Notes under the pieces: generated by a model
Seen by the model: the letters and a program-made list of their open reading frames with translations, nothing else
Database searches by the model: none
Told to the model about the DNA's origin: nothing
Position numbers and translations under genes: made by a program
NCBI GenBank assembly: GCA_009767595.1
Contig: VSDK01024297.1
Span: forward strand, 394,607-458,606
Source of the DNA: Symbiodinium kawagutii
Lineage: Eukaryota; Sar; Dinophyceae; Suessiales; Symbiodiniaceae
Length of the DNA stretch: 64,000 bases
Direction of reading: 5' to 3'
Part shown: one piece after another, positions 43,194 through 53,689 of the stretch
Layout: the number at the start of each line of letters is the position of its first letter
How positions within the stretch are numbered: the first letter of the stretch is position 1

Positions 43194-43479
43194 ATGTTTC
43201 AATATATATAAATATATATTTATATATTGGGTTTGTCCATAAATGGTGGTACCTACTAAACATCCAATTATAGTAATTGTCTTGAATTTAGAAACCAACC
43301 ACCTATAGGGAGGAGTACACCATTGTTGACAAGCCCACATGTATATTTGTATTGGTTTGTGTTGACTTCATCTTATTGAATATAAACAAATGTATACACA
43401 TTGTATACAGGATGACTCTGCATACGCATGATCAGCTATTATCAATCATTGAAGCCCAAACTGATAATGATGAACTCCT

Positions 43480-43690
43480 AACTCTTTACTACTAGTTATT
43501 ATCAGTTATTATCAGTTATTATCAGTTATTATCAGTTACTGACCATTATCATCAGCTCTTTACTCTCTTTACTACTCGTTGTTATCAGTTACTGACCATC
43601 ATGAAGCATACCCTACAGATATCAGTTACTACTCGTTGTTATCAGTTACTGACCACCATGTTATCAGTTACTACTCGTTGTTATGACCCA
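43480..43690. repeat. TTATCAGTTA minisatellite
   Basis: Four tandem TTATCAGTTA units at about 43496-43540, then larger repeats of TTACTACTCGTTGTTATCAG spaced 50-60 bp. Confidence 0.75.
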
Positions 43691-43798
43691 CGAATACGTC
43701 TTTCAAATGCTTTCCCTGAACTCCTAGCTGTGCTGCTGCTCTTTGTGAATGGCGCTGCTGCCGATCATCACAAGCTCGTGGCTTCTGGAGTTTCATAA
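43690..43798 (+). CDS. Stop-terminated coding block
   Basis: The frame reads RLSNAFPELLAVLLLFVNGA then AADHHKLVASGVS with TAA at 43796-43798. It has a hydrophobic Leu/Val stretch that could be a membrane segment. The acceptor is not clear. The flanking minisatellite is in the same ORF and is not coding. Confidence 0.4.
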
Positions 43799-44089
43799 GC
43801 CGCAGGAACCACACTTATGGTTATGTCATCAACCATACCAAAAATAGTGTAGGTAACGTTGGACCAATTTGGTCTTGGCTTTGGGATGTAGAGCATTAGA
43901 GTTCTGACCCAAAGCCTTTTGGGTGTATCCATGGTGGTACCCGGCCCATCCCTTTCGTCATTCACATCTTGCCCCCCCCCCTTATGAGTTGGTTAAGAAG
44001 CCAATTTACCTTGGCGAAAATCGCTACCAGAACTGGTGGTGAACCAAGCTTCGCTTCAGCAAGTTGTGGGCAGTGACTAGCTGTTTTTG

Positions 44090-44195
44090 GGGTGTTGCTC
44101 AACATCTGGACACCCCCAAAAATGGTTGGTTTACTAGTGAGAATGACTCATATTGGATGATTTGGGCGACCCCCCCATTTCGTGAAACCACCATA
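44090..44195. mobile_element. Family 1 element, first of an adjoining pair
   Basis: GGGTGTTGCTCAACATCTGG to CCCCATTTCGTGAAACCACC. It abuts the next copy with only a few shared bases. Confidence 0.6.
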
Positions 44196-44303
44196 TGGTG
44201 GTTTCTCAAGCCACAGTGATACCCCTACATCATCCTTTATTAGCCATTTTATCAGTAAACCAGCTATTTTTTTGGGCCCTCTATGGCTTGTGAAACCACC
44301 ATA
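44194..44303. mobile_element. Family 1 element, second of the pair (opposite orientation)
   Basis: TATGGTGGTTTCTCAAGCC to CTATGGCTTGTGAAACCACC, with CAGTAAACCAGCTATT in the core. Core word order shows that this copy is inverted relative to its neighbour. Confidence 0.6.
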
Positions 44304-44414
44304 TAGCAGTTGTTTAACCACCATTGTTGGTGATCATCCCCCATTATTTACCATTATTAACCATCATTTACCATGTGTTTGTGGTTTCCTTCTTAAACCT
44401 GATCATTTCGTCAG

Positions 44415-44498
44415 GGAGAACTTCGGATGTCTCCCTTTTCGTTGTTGCCCGGAGGTTTTAGCTTGGGCTTTGCAAATGGTTTAACTCACATTTACAAG
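44415..44498 (+). CDS. Exon-like island ending at a family 4 end
   Basis: TTCGTCAG|GGAGAA acceptor; donor TTTACAAG|GTGGGG is the family 4 inverted-repeat end. Exactly 28 codons: GELRMSPFSLLPGGFSLGFA then NGLTHIYK. CCATTATTAACC words precede it. Phase 0 continues into LDVGSTILANVHCEAAAFS after AG 44860. Confidence 0.55.
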
Positions 44499-44860
44499 GT
44501 GGGGCCCCTAGGTGAAAAGCTTGGTTTATCAGTTTATCACTAGGGTAACTCCCAGTCATGGTTTTTCTTTATATTATTTAGATAGATAAATATATATATA
44601 TATACATGTTTTTGTTTGTTGTTTTTAACATGTAGCCTTAAATAGCTGTAGTCAAATGGCCTCTTAATCAACTTATGACTATGGGGCCGCGTTCATAAAA
44701 GATGTCCAATTTCATGGTCGGATGACCCAGAAATAGAGGGTTGAAAGGCCCTGATTAGTGGTTCAAGGCTGCTATTTACCCCTTACTGCACGTAGTAAGC
44801 CCTTATTAATCATCATTGAGCATCATTAGTCATCATTAGCCGTCATTGACCATCCCATAG

Positions 44861-45026
44861 TTGGACGTTGGATCCACCATTCTTGCAAATGTGCATTGTG
44901 AAGCGGCGGCATTCAGCTGAGTTGCAGCTACCGAACATTCGGGAAACTAAGGTTTTCCCAATGAACTTGGATGCCGGTGTTGTGGCTGGGGCTGCTATGC
45001 CATCTCTAATCATGTTGCTTTTCTAG
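44861..45026 (+). CDS. Terminal coding block, two frames possible
   Basis: After CCCATAG (44859-44860). Frame A, in phase with the 44415-44498 exon, gives LDVGSTILANVHCEAAAFS and TGA at about 44918. Frame B, longer, gives LDPPFLQMCIVKRRHSAELQ, LPNIRETKVFPMNLDAGVVA and GAAMPSLIMLLF, TAG at 45024-45026. CATCATTAG words lie immediately upstream. Confidence 0.45.
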
Positions 45027-45330
45027 ATGCTCATTGGTTAACCCTGGATTAAGAAACCCCTAGTTGTTTGATAGGGATGTGATGTCTGTTGTTTCGCATC
45101 CTTAATGCTGTTTGCTAAGTGATTTTTATTGGTTAAGGATGTGAAACGACATCATGCATTAATGTCAACCTTGGATTAAGAAACCCCCATATAGTTGATT
45201 CAACGGGGGGTATCCTCCAAGAGTTATGGGTTCCTACTAAATTTCTAACCCGCCAATGGGTTGTCCTAGGGTTTATCCGTCCAGGATTGGCATTAAATTC
45301 GATTCATGTGTTTGAATGCTGGCTGGTCAG

Positions 45331-45445
45331 GGCTGCACATCATTTATACTGCCCCAATCGTAGGTCGTGCAACACCGCATTGCGGCGCAATGGCGAGATT
45401 GTACAGCCGTGCTCACAGGTTGTCCACTTTGCGATGCGGGCTGAT
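45331..45445 (+). CDS. Exon-like coding island
   Basis: TGGTCAG|GGCTGC acceptor and GCTGAT|GTAAGG donor. The frame reads AAHHLYCPNRRSCNTALRRN then GEIVQPCSQVVHFAMRAD, with three Cys. Downstream GATTTATCATGGTTGATCATGG is the usual 5' intron word set. Confidence 0.55.
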
Positions 45446-45597
45446 GTAAGGTGATTTATCATGGTTGATCATGGAAACTTGTGCCACCGCCATGTGCGGT
45501 TACTAAGTTCAAATCATTGACAATGATTGTCAAAAAATGAGTAATTGAGAATACTCAGCATTTTTTCAATGATAACCTTGGATGGCACCAAGAATGA

Positions 45598-45978
45598 ATG
45601 GATGCAAAACATGATGCTGGGAATGAATGGGATATCGACCATACAGTAATCTGGTTCATGGTTTCGTTTCTTGTTACTGTCCCACTATACGAGTGCGGTG
45701 GTTGGATGAAACGACCGGTACATGGGTTGAAAGTAAGTCACCCACGGTCGTGTTGTTTGCGACTACCTTTTTGCACAAAGGTAAATCAACATCTACAATG
45801 GTTGGATCTGGCCCTGCACAGTTGTGTTTCTCCCTGCTTCCAGCTGTACCGATCTAGTGATGAATTTCGAGAGGGCAACACACCATTTTTGGTTGTAGCA
45901 TCCTGTAGCGTCTTTTTAAGACACACATTTTCTGAGTGCAGGACACCTCTAGCACATCGTATTCCCTACGAACCATGA
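45598..45978 (+). pseudogene. Frame-overlapping coding-like block
   Basis: A 126-codon frame (VSFLVTVPLYECGGWMKRPV; SSDEFREGNTPFLVVASCSV) overlaps a 76-codon frame (VRWLDETTGTWVESKSPTVV). Both halves look coding in different frames, as after a frameshift near 45700-45840. No splice signals. Family unknown. Confidence 0.3.
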
Positions 45979-47291
45979 AGAGGTTGGATTGGTGGGAACC
46001 ACTATGACAAATCTCATCAAATCTCTAGACCAATGGACATGAGCATGATTTGCTTCTGCGCTTGACTTCTGGTGCAAGCCATCAAGGGCTTGCAGTTTCG
46101 AAGGCTATCCATGCCAACTGTTTTTTTTGTTGTTGCAAAAAACTTGCTGCGGTGATCATCGGCCATCCAATGTGGATTCTTTTTGGATCTTTTGTGGGGG
46201 GGTAGCCGAGCAATAAAAAATCGACCTGATTAATGTGGGATTACAACACATGCATTGAAAGGCGGTGTGCAGTTGTAGCGGACGAATTGTTATATGTTGC
46301 GTTATATGTAGCGCCAGGATGCAATGATGTAAACAGCGCAAACATGATAAAGGTCTATTTCTGGTTACTTGGCACTGAAGATACATGCATTCAATTGGTA
46401 ACTCAGTCGAAAGTCAAAGAACCACTCATCAAGAATCATAATGAACACTTCATTCTACAGATCTTCCCAAGCTCTCTTGTCGGGAGAATCCCCCCAGACC
46501 ATGGATTGTTTGGAGGTGAAGAAAGCTGAACAACCATGAACAACCAGTAAACAATGTTGAACAACATTTTTTTCGACTTTTGTTTGATATTTTTATATAT
46601 ATCATATAGATCTGAAAAAACTGAATAACCATGTTTGAACAACTGTGAACAGCCCCTGGAGTGTCATCCCATGTCACCCTGGTGTCGTGAGTTGAGAGTC
46701 CCAGCAAACCGCAGCTGATTTGTTGAAACATCGATGCAAGGTAAGGTTTGAAACGTATATGGTTGCACCAACATACGAACTTACCATACAAATTTACATA
46801 TGGTTGCTTCAACATATCCATTGAAACATATGGTTGTAGCTTGCATTGAAAGGTAAGTTGATGGATATGCTTGTCTTCCATTCTTGGAATCCATGGATGT
46901 CAAACACAGATTCCTGTCGCTGTTTAACGGACTTCTTCGAACAAGCACAGCATGAGAACTGTAGGTCTTATGGATCAATCATGAATCAACAGACAAGCTG
47001 ATTCATCCGAGGAAATGTTGGCCATGTTTGCAACTCGAGTTGCCATTGAACATCACAGGATCATTTATCAATATATCCAAACTCAAATGATCCAGTGAAT
47101 GTGACATTTGGATCATCTATCATCGTATTGAACTTGGCTAGTACTGTTGTTATTAATCGGCATCAAACACCACCAAAACCATCTAACCATCGCTACTTGT
47201 GTATACATATCCATGATAATTCAAAGGTGACGATTTCTACACCCACGAAACGCGCGGAACTCCCATCGCTGCACCCTTTTGAATTTTGTGC
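45979..47291. other. Spacer, no convincing exon
   Basis: AT-rich. ORFs at 46233-46529 (plus, 98 codons, VADELLYVALYVAPGCNDVN) and 46450-46881 (minus, 143 codons) are of ordinary composition without splice support. Confidence 0.3.
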
Positions 47292-47371
47292 ATGGCGTGG
47301 CAACTTTTACAGGCGGCGGTGAAGGGTGTGATTGGCCTTTTGTGGAGCAGTTGGATCAACCAAGATCGACG
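47292..47371 (+). CDS. Probable first coding exon (unit 9)
   Basis: ATG at 47292 after an in-frame TGA. The frame reads MAWQLLQAAVKGVIGLLWSS then WINQDRR and meets a consensus donor CGACG|GTGAGT. The hydrophobic stretch 5-18 could be a signal anchor. An internal TTTACAG|GCGGCG would be a good acceptor if the exon is internal instead. The next intron starts CATGGTTAATTTTG. Confidence 0.55.
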
Positions 47372-47879
47372 GTGAGTCATGGTTAATTTTGTTCGATTAC
47401 TCAATGTCAATCAGTTGCTTATGGCGAATGCTGACAATACCTCAGAGTTGTTTGTAATAAGGGATCAGACGAGTGAACGACAATGGTTCAGCAATTTTGC
47501 GCAGTTGTTGTTGTTGGTCAATCATGGTTCATGATGTCTATTGATGAACTATTGTTGATTCATGCTCCCATGGTGAATTGATTTGGCCTGTTTATCGTTG
47601 ATGGATATTGATCATTAAGAATGGTTTGGCCTGGTTGGGTAATTGTTTGTGATAGTGTTCTTGATCATATTTTATACTAGCTAATCATGATCATTTACGG
47701 CCAATCGACCTTAGTAAACCACGACGAGCTTTAAAATACGATTGCTGGTTAATTTGCACAGCTGGAAATGATTGTAAATTGCTGGATATGGTTCATAATA
47801 GATGATTAATATTAACCATAGTTAACTATTGAAAATCCAACGGTTTCCCGGTTTCCCTATTAAAGATCATAACCATATT

Positions 47880-48003
47880 GTTGATGGTCAATCTATAGCT
47901 CATGGTCAATCGAATTGCCAAATCGATGGACTGCCCTTACCAAAGCACCATGAAGAGATGAAATATGATTACCGCTGGTCCGCTGATTGCACTCCCACCG
48001 ACT
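47880..48003 (+). CDS. Exon-like coding island (unit 9)
   Basis: The frame reads IDGLPLPKHHEEMKYDYRWS then ADCTPTDWC, closing at GGTGTT|GTGGTTG. The 5' edge is not defined: the frame is open back to 47829. The overlapping 68-codon frame (47965-48171) is a weaker candidate. Confidence 0.4.
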
Positions 48004-48688
48004 GGTGTTGTGGTTGATGTTAGGGTGATGACCAGCGGATATACCAACGATAGGCAACGTGGGCTACGCGTCATCAGCAACCATCGAAAGGCCATGCATG
48101 GGCACATACCAACGGCTCGGCTAGTAAAGGCTCATGGCTTTCAGATTAAACAGCCACGAATACCAGGGTAGTGACCAACAGCCATATCAGCATGGGTCAG
48201 TGCCAAATAACCAAATTGTAGCTGGATAGCTAGAAAACCACCAGGAATAGCTGTCAATTCCTGGTAGTAAATGCCATATTTGTCTACACTGAATGTAGGC
48301 CTTTTCGTTGTTTTCATGGGATCGACAGTGTTTATGAATGTGTGATTGTTTTATCACAATCATTATGATAATCAGTTTTCCCTGGCTCATTGCAATCATT
48401 GAACCTGATCAATAGTCAACGAAAAGTGTAATCTAATAATTAGTGTTCTCCTATCAGTGGTCTCTTAAGATTTGGCTTTGACATTTCACATGAATATCTT
48501 AATTATGTGTCACCCTTACAGTGGCACAGTATCACTGGTTAATTGCTCAATGATTTGGCTATCTATAACCTGTCGTCATAAGATGGTCATTACATTGTTT
48601 ATAATCAGGGATGTAGTAATGAGTATAGTTAGAAACATGTGCAGGTATGTTCAAATTCAATACAGACATGCTCATTACCATGATCGTG

Positions 48689-48713
48689 GATATATATATA
48701 TATATATATATAT
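48689..48713. repeat. (AT)n microsatellite
   Basis: Perfect AT dinucleotide run of about 12 units in an AT-rich spacer. Confidence 0.9.
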
Positions 48714-48937
48714 TCATTACCGTGGTGTTATCTTCCTCAACCTAGTTATTCTTAGAATCCTAGTTAAAAGACTAGTAATAACCTACTTCGTTATAACCCA
48801 GGCCCTAGTTACAATCAACTTAGTTCACTTATAGCCTCAGTTACACCCTAGTTATAGCTCAGTTATAAACATAGTTATCATCCTACATAGTTGTAATCGC
48901 TGTAAGCGATCAGGTCTGACCTCCTGCAATGCCGCAG

Positions 48938-49039
48938 GCACCGCCCGTGTTGGGAGTCCTCAATGCACTGGACGGGGCGAGCGGAGCAGCGGAGGTGAAC
49001 GTGGTGCGAGATCCACGTTGGGAAGCAGCGATCTACAAG
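48938..49039 (+). CDS. Exon-like island ending at a family 4 end (unit 9)
   Basis: TGCCGCAG|GCACCG acceptor; donor CTACAAG|GTGGGCC lies in the inverted repeat of a family 4 element. Exactly 34 codons: APPVLGVLNALDGASGAAEV then NVVRDPRWEAAIYK. An ATG at 48929 is in frame, so it could also be a start. Confidence 0.6.
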
Positions 49040-49151
49040 GTGGGCCGCGTTCACCAGCTAGAGCCGTTAGGTTGTAACTATACCAATGGTAGATATACCT
49101 ATAGTCAAATGGCCGCAATTGAACTCAGTTTTAACTAGGGGCCCACCTTGT
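49035..49151. mobile_element. Family 4 inverted-repeat element at an exon end
   Basis: ACAAGGTGGGCCGCG at the left, GGGGCCCACCTTGTA at the right, with CCAATGGTAGATATACCTA and TAGTCAAATGGCC in the core. It supplies the donor of the exon ending at 49039. Related core words occur at 44640-44695 and 40000-40080. Confidence 0.65.
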
Positions 49152-49257
49152 ATGGTTGCAGTGGTCACTAATGGTAATGGTTCATGAAGGTTCATCATGG
49201 TTGACACCTAAATGAAGGTTATAATGGTTAACGATCAGGAGGTTACTAAGCAATGGT

Positions 49258-49666
49258 CGTAATGGTTTCAGATCTGCCGCAACGGCTGTGTGCCCCACTG
49301 TGGATGACAGAGCCCACTTGGAACCAAATGTCACTGACGCAAACCCAGAAGAGAAGAGGCAGACGACCAGCAGTTCGAAGCCTCGGTGCCTCAGGGAGCA
49401 ATTGCAGAGCCGCTGGGATGTGGACGTTGCACTGGGGCGCCAGGCTGACCGGCTTTGAAGTGCTGCTCGTTGGCATCAAGCCCGGTTCTGGCATACGCTC
49501 GTGCCCAGACCCGACGGCTCCCAAGGTCTTGTCACGAGGCTGTGGCGCCCGCCAGGCCCGTCGGCCTCACGCGCGTGTGCACGCTGGGACAGCGTGAGAG
49601 GGCGGGGGAGCCCACTGGCACGATCAAGTGTCGCGCCGTGTTCGTCACCGACCCGGCGGAATAGAA
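49258..49666 (+). CDS. Coding region spread over three frames, ends at TAG
   Basis: Frame X: SAATAVCPTVDDRAHLEPNV, then EEKRQTTSSSKPRCLREQLQ and SRWDVDVALGRQADRL, TGA near 49456. Frame Z: TGFEVLLVGIKPGSGIRSCP (about 49440-49530). Frame Y: GLTRVCTLGQRERAGEPTGT then IKCRAVFVTDPAE, TAG at 49662-49664. Each piece looks coding in turn, so this is either a gene with two frameshifts or exons with very short introns. GC-rich, 3' end of unit 9. Confidence 0.45.
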
Positions 49667-51002
49667 AGACATGGGAGAGCAGTGCAGTTGAAGATGCTGA
49701 ACCTCAGAGAGCCATAGATTTCTGGCAAACCCAAAAACTGAGCACCTAGGTCACAGCCCATCAGACTGCAGAGAGAGTAGTTCATGGGAAACATCGACTT
49801 GCAGACAGAGGCAAGATAGTCCAATTTTTTTTGCGTTTGAAGAAGGTGCTTTCGAAGCCGATATTTCTTGGTGTTTTTACTCCAGATATTGGAATATGCC
49901 TTTCCGGCTATCATTGTTTGTTTTCGATTTCCGGGCACCGAAGCTCATTGGCCACGTCCGGGCATGATTTTCCACATATGTAGCCTTCATTTGGATTTGT
50001 CCATATATGTTGTGAGTCTATAGCTAGTTGGCTTCCATTTGAACAATGGCTATTGATGGTTTGTAGGTACCACCATGGCTATGGACAAACCCCTTAAAAG
50101 CCCCACACTCTAAGTATGAAACATTGACCAGGATTCGCAAATCTGGTCCAGTACAAGTGCTCAGGTTGCTTTTTACATGTTGGCACGAGCATCATTAACT
50201 AGTGTTTTCGGTTTATATACTCAGTTAGCCCATCGTTAACAAATAGGTAAACCATCAATAGCCAAACCATCATTCACGCAGTGCCCGCCATGAACCGCCA
50301 TGCACCATCATCAGCCAGCATTAGCCATCATGAACTACCATCATGATTTTTTTCATGACCAAATCATCACGTGTTCGACAATAATCACTAAGCAATCACT
50401 GCAAACTGCGTTTGCGGCTAGCTTTGAAAAAATCTGGTAACCATCATCAATTATTCATTCTTACTTCATCACCCTGGTGCCCATCGTGAGCCATCATCAT
50501 CACCATCATTCAACCAATCACCAAGCATCATCAGTTGTTGGATGTAATACATTCATCATTATCTAATAATTATTCATCATCAACCAATCATTAACGGACC
50601 ATGAGCCAATCATTCACAATAATTTACCCATCATCGACTAAGTTGTTGATTGAAACCTGGTTGCCAATCATTAGCTAATGCGAAGCATCAACTTCTCATT
50701 GACCAATCATTAACTATTTTGATATACTCATGATATTTTGCTAGTGGTTGGTTAATGATTGGTTAATGATTGCTGGTTGAACACTAGTTCATCAATCATT
50801 AACCAACCAGCCAATTTCAATCAATAATTACTTAACTATTGGTAAATGATTGCTAGTAGTTTATCAGTAGTTCATGATTGGTTAATCAACTAAGTTGCTG
50901 GTTGAAACCTTTAGTTGCGAATCATAAAATTATCATCAACCAACCATTGACTATAGAATGTACTCATGATTACATAAGTTGCTGGTTGAAGCCTCATTGC
51001 TG

Positions 51003-51134
51003 GTGGATCTTGGGCGGCAAACCCTGGCCCTCCAGGACTTAAAGGATCTTTGTGCCCTCAGATCTTGTCACCTGGAGACCTGGGAGTGGTTCGGAGGGAC
51101 CTGGGATCCCGTGGATTTGCTGCTGGATTGGTTG
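51003..51134 (+). CDS. Exon-like coding island (unit 10)
   Basis: The frame reads LLVDLGRQTLALQDLKDLCA, LRSCHLETWEWFGGTWDPVD, then LLLDWL, very protein-like (Leu/Trp-rich). The donor may be ATCCC|GTGGAT or GGTTG|GTTAAAC. Upstream sequence repeats AAGTTGCTGGTTGAA(A/G)CCT several times (50640-51000), so the true 5' edge is masked. Confidence 0.5.
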
Positions 51135-51186
51135 GTTAAACATAGTGGATGTTGAAATTGTCCACCTGATTTTTTTCTGCATATAG

Positions 51187-51262
51187 AATCTGCAAGAAAA
51201 GAATTCGGAGAAGGAAACGTCACAGTTGACAGCCTGGTCATTGATCTAGCAGGAGCTAAGAG
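51187..51262 (+). CDS. Small exon-like island (unit 10)
   Basis: TTTTTTTCTGCATATAG acceptor and TAAGAG|GTAATT donor. Two frames: SARKEFGEGNVTVDSLVIDL then AGAKR (whole exon open), or NLQEKNSEKETSQLTAWSLI with a stop inside. Only about 52 bp separate it from the preceding island. Confidence 0.5.
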
Positions 51263-51325
51263 GTAATTCGATGGTTGGATTTTTTGTAGCTGTACGGCTA
51301 GTCAACAACTCAGGGGTTCACTAGG

Positions 51326-51406
51326 AACAGGTTCTGGTCAAGCGGTGCTTCATGAAGCATCAAACTTTACTATCACATTTGGCGGAGGAGACCCAACAAA
51401 TCATCC
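51326..51406 (+). CDS. Coding-like block running into a family 1 remnant
   Basis: CACTAG|GAACAG acceptor. The frame reads EQVLVKRCFMKHQTLLSHLA then EETQQIIQD, TAA. The last residues fall in the core of a family 1 remnant (CAAATCATCCAAGATTAACA; right end to 51484), whose left end is destroyed. Confidence 0.35.
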
Positions 51407-51679
51407 AAGATTAACATAGATTAACCATTTACAGTAATAAACCAACCATTTTTGAGGTCCCCTATGGCTTGAGAAACACCCATCTAGCAATATCTAGCAC
51501 CAATTGGCCTGTGAACTAATTGGTTGACACAATGATGTGGCTCCCGGAGTGAGGCATCCGCAAGGGGAAACATGTCTGGGAGAAGGGGTAGAAACAAATG
51601 ACCCGGGGCCATTCCTCAGCGCTGCCGGCTTAGAATGATTTTCAACACATTGGTTTCTCTCAAAAGCAGGAATTCCCAA

Positions 51680-52370
51680 ATTGGATGTTTATCTTTTCAC
51701 ACATATATTTATATGTTTTTATTTATAAGTATATATATATTTTTTTTTCAAATTATATTTATATTCAAATGTATTTATATATATATATATATTTATTTAT
51801 TTACATTTATCTTTTTATTTACATATACATTTATATATATATATATATGTATATCTCTATATATTTATTTTTTCATTTGCATATGCATTCATTTTAATTA
51901 AATATAAATATATATTCAGATATATATTTATATGTCTTGAATATATAAATAAATATATATATATATATGATTTTTTTTTGAATACACATATATACATATA
52001 TATGTATCTTTTTTACATGTGCATTTTTTGAGATATTTTGGTTTTTAATATATATATATATATGTTTTTAAAAAATGTTTGTGTGTATATATATATATAT
52101 TGTTTATTTCAGTAATTTATATATATATATATTTTTTGTTTTTATTTCAAATTTTATTTATATATATACATATACTGTGTTTTTATTTCAAAATATTTAT
52201 ACATATATATATTTATATTCATTTTCGTTTGTAGACTTATATTTATACATTTTTTGATTTATATATAAATATGTTTTTTCTCTATACATATATATTTATT
52301 TTTTGATTTGTTTTTTGAATACATACACGCAAATATGTTTAGATGTGCATATATAAATGGTCATTTGATA
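51680..52370. repeat. AT-rich microsatellite cluster
   Basis: Nearly 700 bp of TATATA, ATATTT and TTTTTT runs. Three ORFs across it translate as Ile/Tyr/Phe repeats and are artefacts. Confidence 0.9.
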
Positions 52371-52831
52371 TTGGATGATTTGGTGGGTCCCCTAGTTTGA
52401 GACACCCACATGAATGCAAAGTGTTTACCATTCATGAAACATTCAATAACCTTTATTCATTGATTTATCACAGTCGGTTGATTGATTACAAACTATCAGT
52501 CAATAAGCCGTGTTGAATTGCTTTCGAACGTAGTAATGATTTGTGTAACCATTTGGCCGCTACTGAACAACCAATATTACAGTCAAACGTTGATAACCCT
52601 TAGAGTTAGCAACCATCATTAACCGCAAATTAACCAATCATTGACAATTAAATAACCTAGAATTGTAATTGTAATTGGCGGTTGATGATTGGTTAGCATT
52701 TGTTAGCAACCATCATTCACCAATGATTCCAACCCATTCTCAACATTTGTTCTTGGATCTTGGTTGAACCATCCTCATTCGAAAGCGGTGAAGCCGCACC
52801 AAGCAAGGCTTCCGTGCGTTATCCGTCAGTT

Positions 52832-52911
52832 CGCCACTCTAGGAGCTGAAAGACGTGACGGCGGAGAGGCGAGATTTCCTGTTGTGAGAGAAGGACTTGG
52901 AACGGAAAATG
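52832..52911 (+). CDS. Exon-like island with an in-frame TGA
   Basis: CACTCTAG|GAGCTG acceptor. The frame reads ELKDVTAERRDFLL, TGA, EKDLERKM, then ATG|GTGTGTAG. The two halves together look like one coiled-coil segment broken by the stop. Upstream another frame is coding-like (SSFESGEAAPSKASVRYPSV). GATGATGGTTAAC repeats follow. Confidence 0.35.
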
Positions 52912-53006
52912 GTGTGTAGATTGATGGGTAGATGATGGTTAACTAGCTGGTTAGTGGTTGATAATAAGGGATGATCACCAACAATAATCAGGGATTTACC
53001 AGCTAT

Positions 53007-53126
53007 AAATGGCTATGCGTCAAGGCTTTAATCAACCAATAGCAGGGAATAATAACCAGCAATTTCATAGGCAAACCAATGAATAATGATAGGGGAACAA
53101 GGGGTACAGGGTTTTGACCCACTGCC
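53007..53126. mobile_element. Inverted-repeat element, family 2
   Basis: AATGGCTATGCGTCAAGGC to GGTTTTGACCCACTGCC with a GGGGAACAAGGGGTACAGGG core. Slightly diverged. Confidence 0.65.
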
Positions 53127-53689
53127 AGGTGATGATTATAAGAATGGTTGATTGATGGGTGGATTGATGGGAAGATGATCGGACATACTTGTTATGTTGA
53201 AAATAGTGGTTGATACTGGTTCATTGATGGTTAATTGAGACTTCATATTTTTTGACTACTTGGTGATTAGTCATGATTAGTCATGGATTGGCAGTGATAT
53301 ATTGATGCTCAATGAAGGTCATTTTGGTGGCCAATGATGGTTCGATGATAGTGTTATCTTGAATGAGTAGTTGCTAATATACGACTATCTTTTTGTTTCT
53401 ACAACAGTTCGATGGTGGCTAACGACTTTTGATGGTGGCTAATGATGGGTAGAACTAGTGATAGAGGCTTCATGGATAGGTAGACGAAAGGGAATTGCAT
53501 GGTTGATGATTGTTGGTGATGGTTAACGATGCTGAAAAAACAGTGACTAACATGGATGATGGTTGCACAAATGGTGAACAGTGATGAAATAGCTATTCAT
53601 CAACACTTGGGTATGATTCATCGGCTCGTTAAATACGGTCAAACTTAAGGGTAAAAATGGTGCATAACCATTTACAAACATTTGATGAT

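Noticed and set aside
52832..52911. Selenocysteine reading of the in-frame TGA
   Set aside because: No recognisable SECIS-like hairpin or selenoprotein motif (such as U/C-x-x-C) around it. Mutation or error is simpler.
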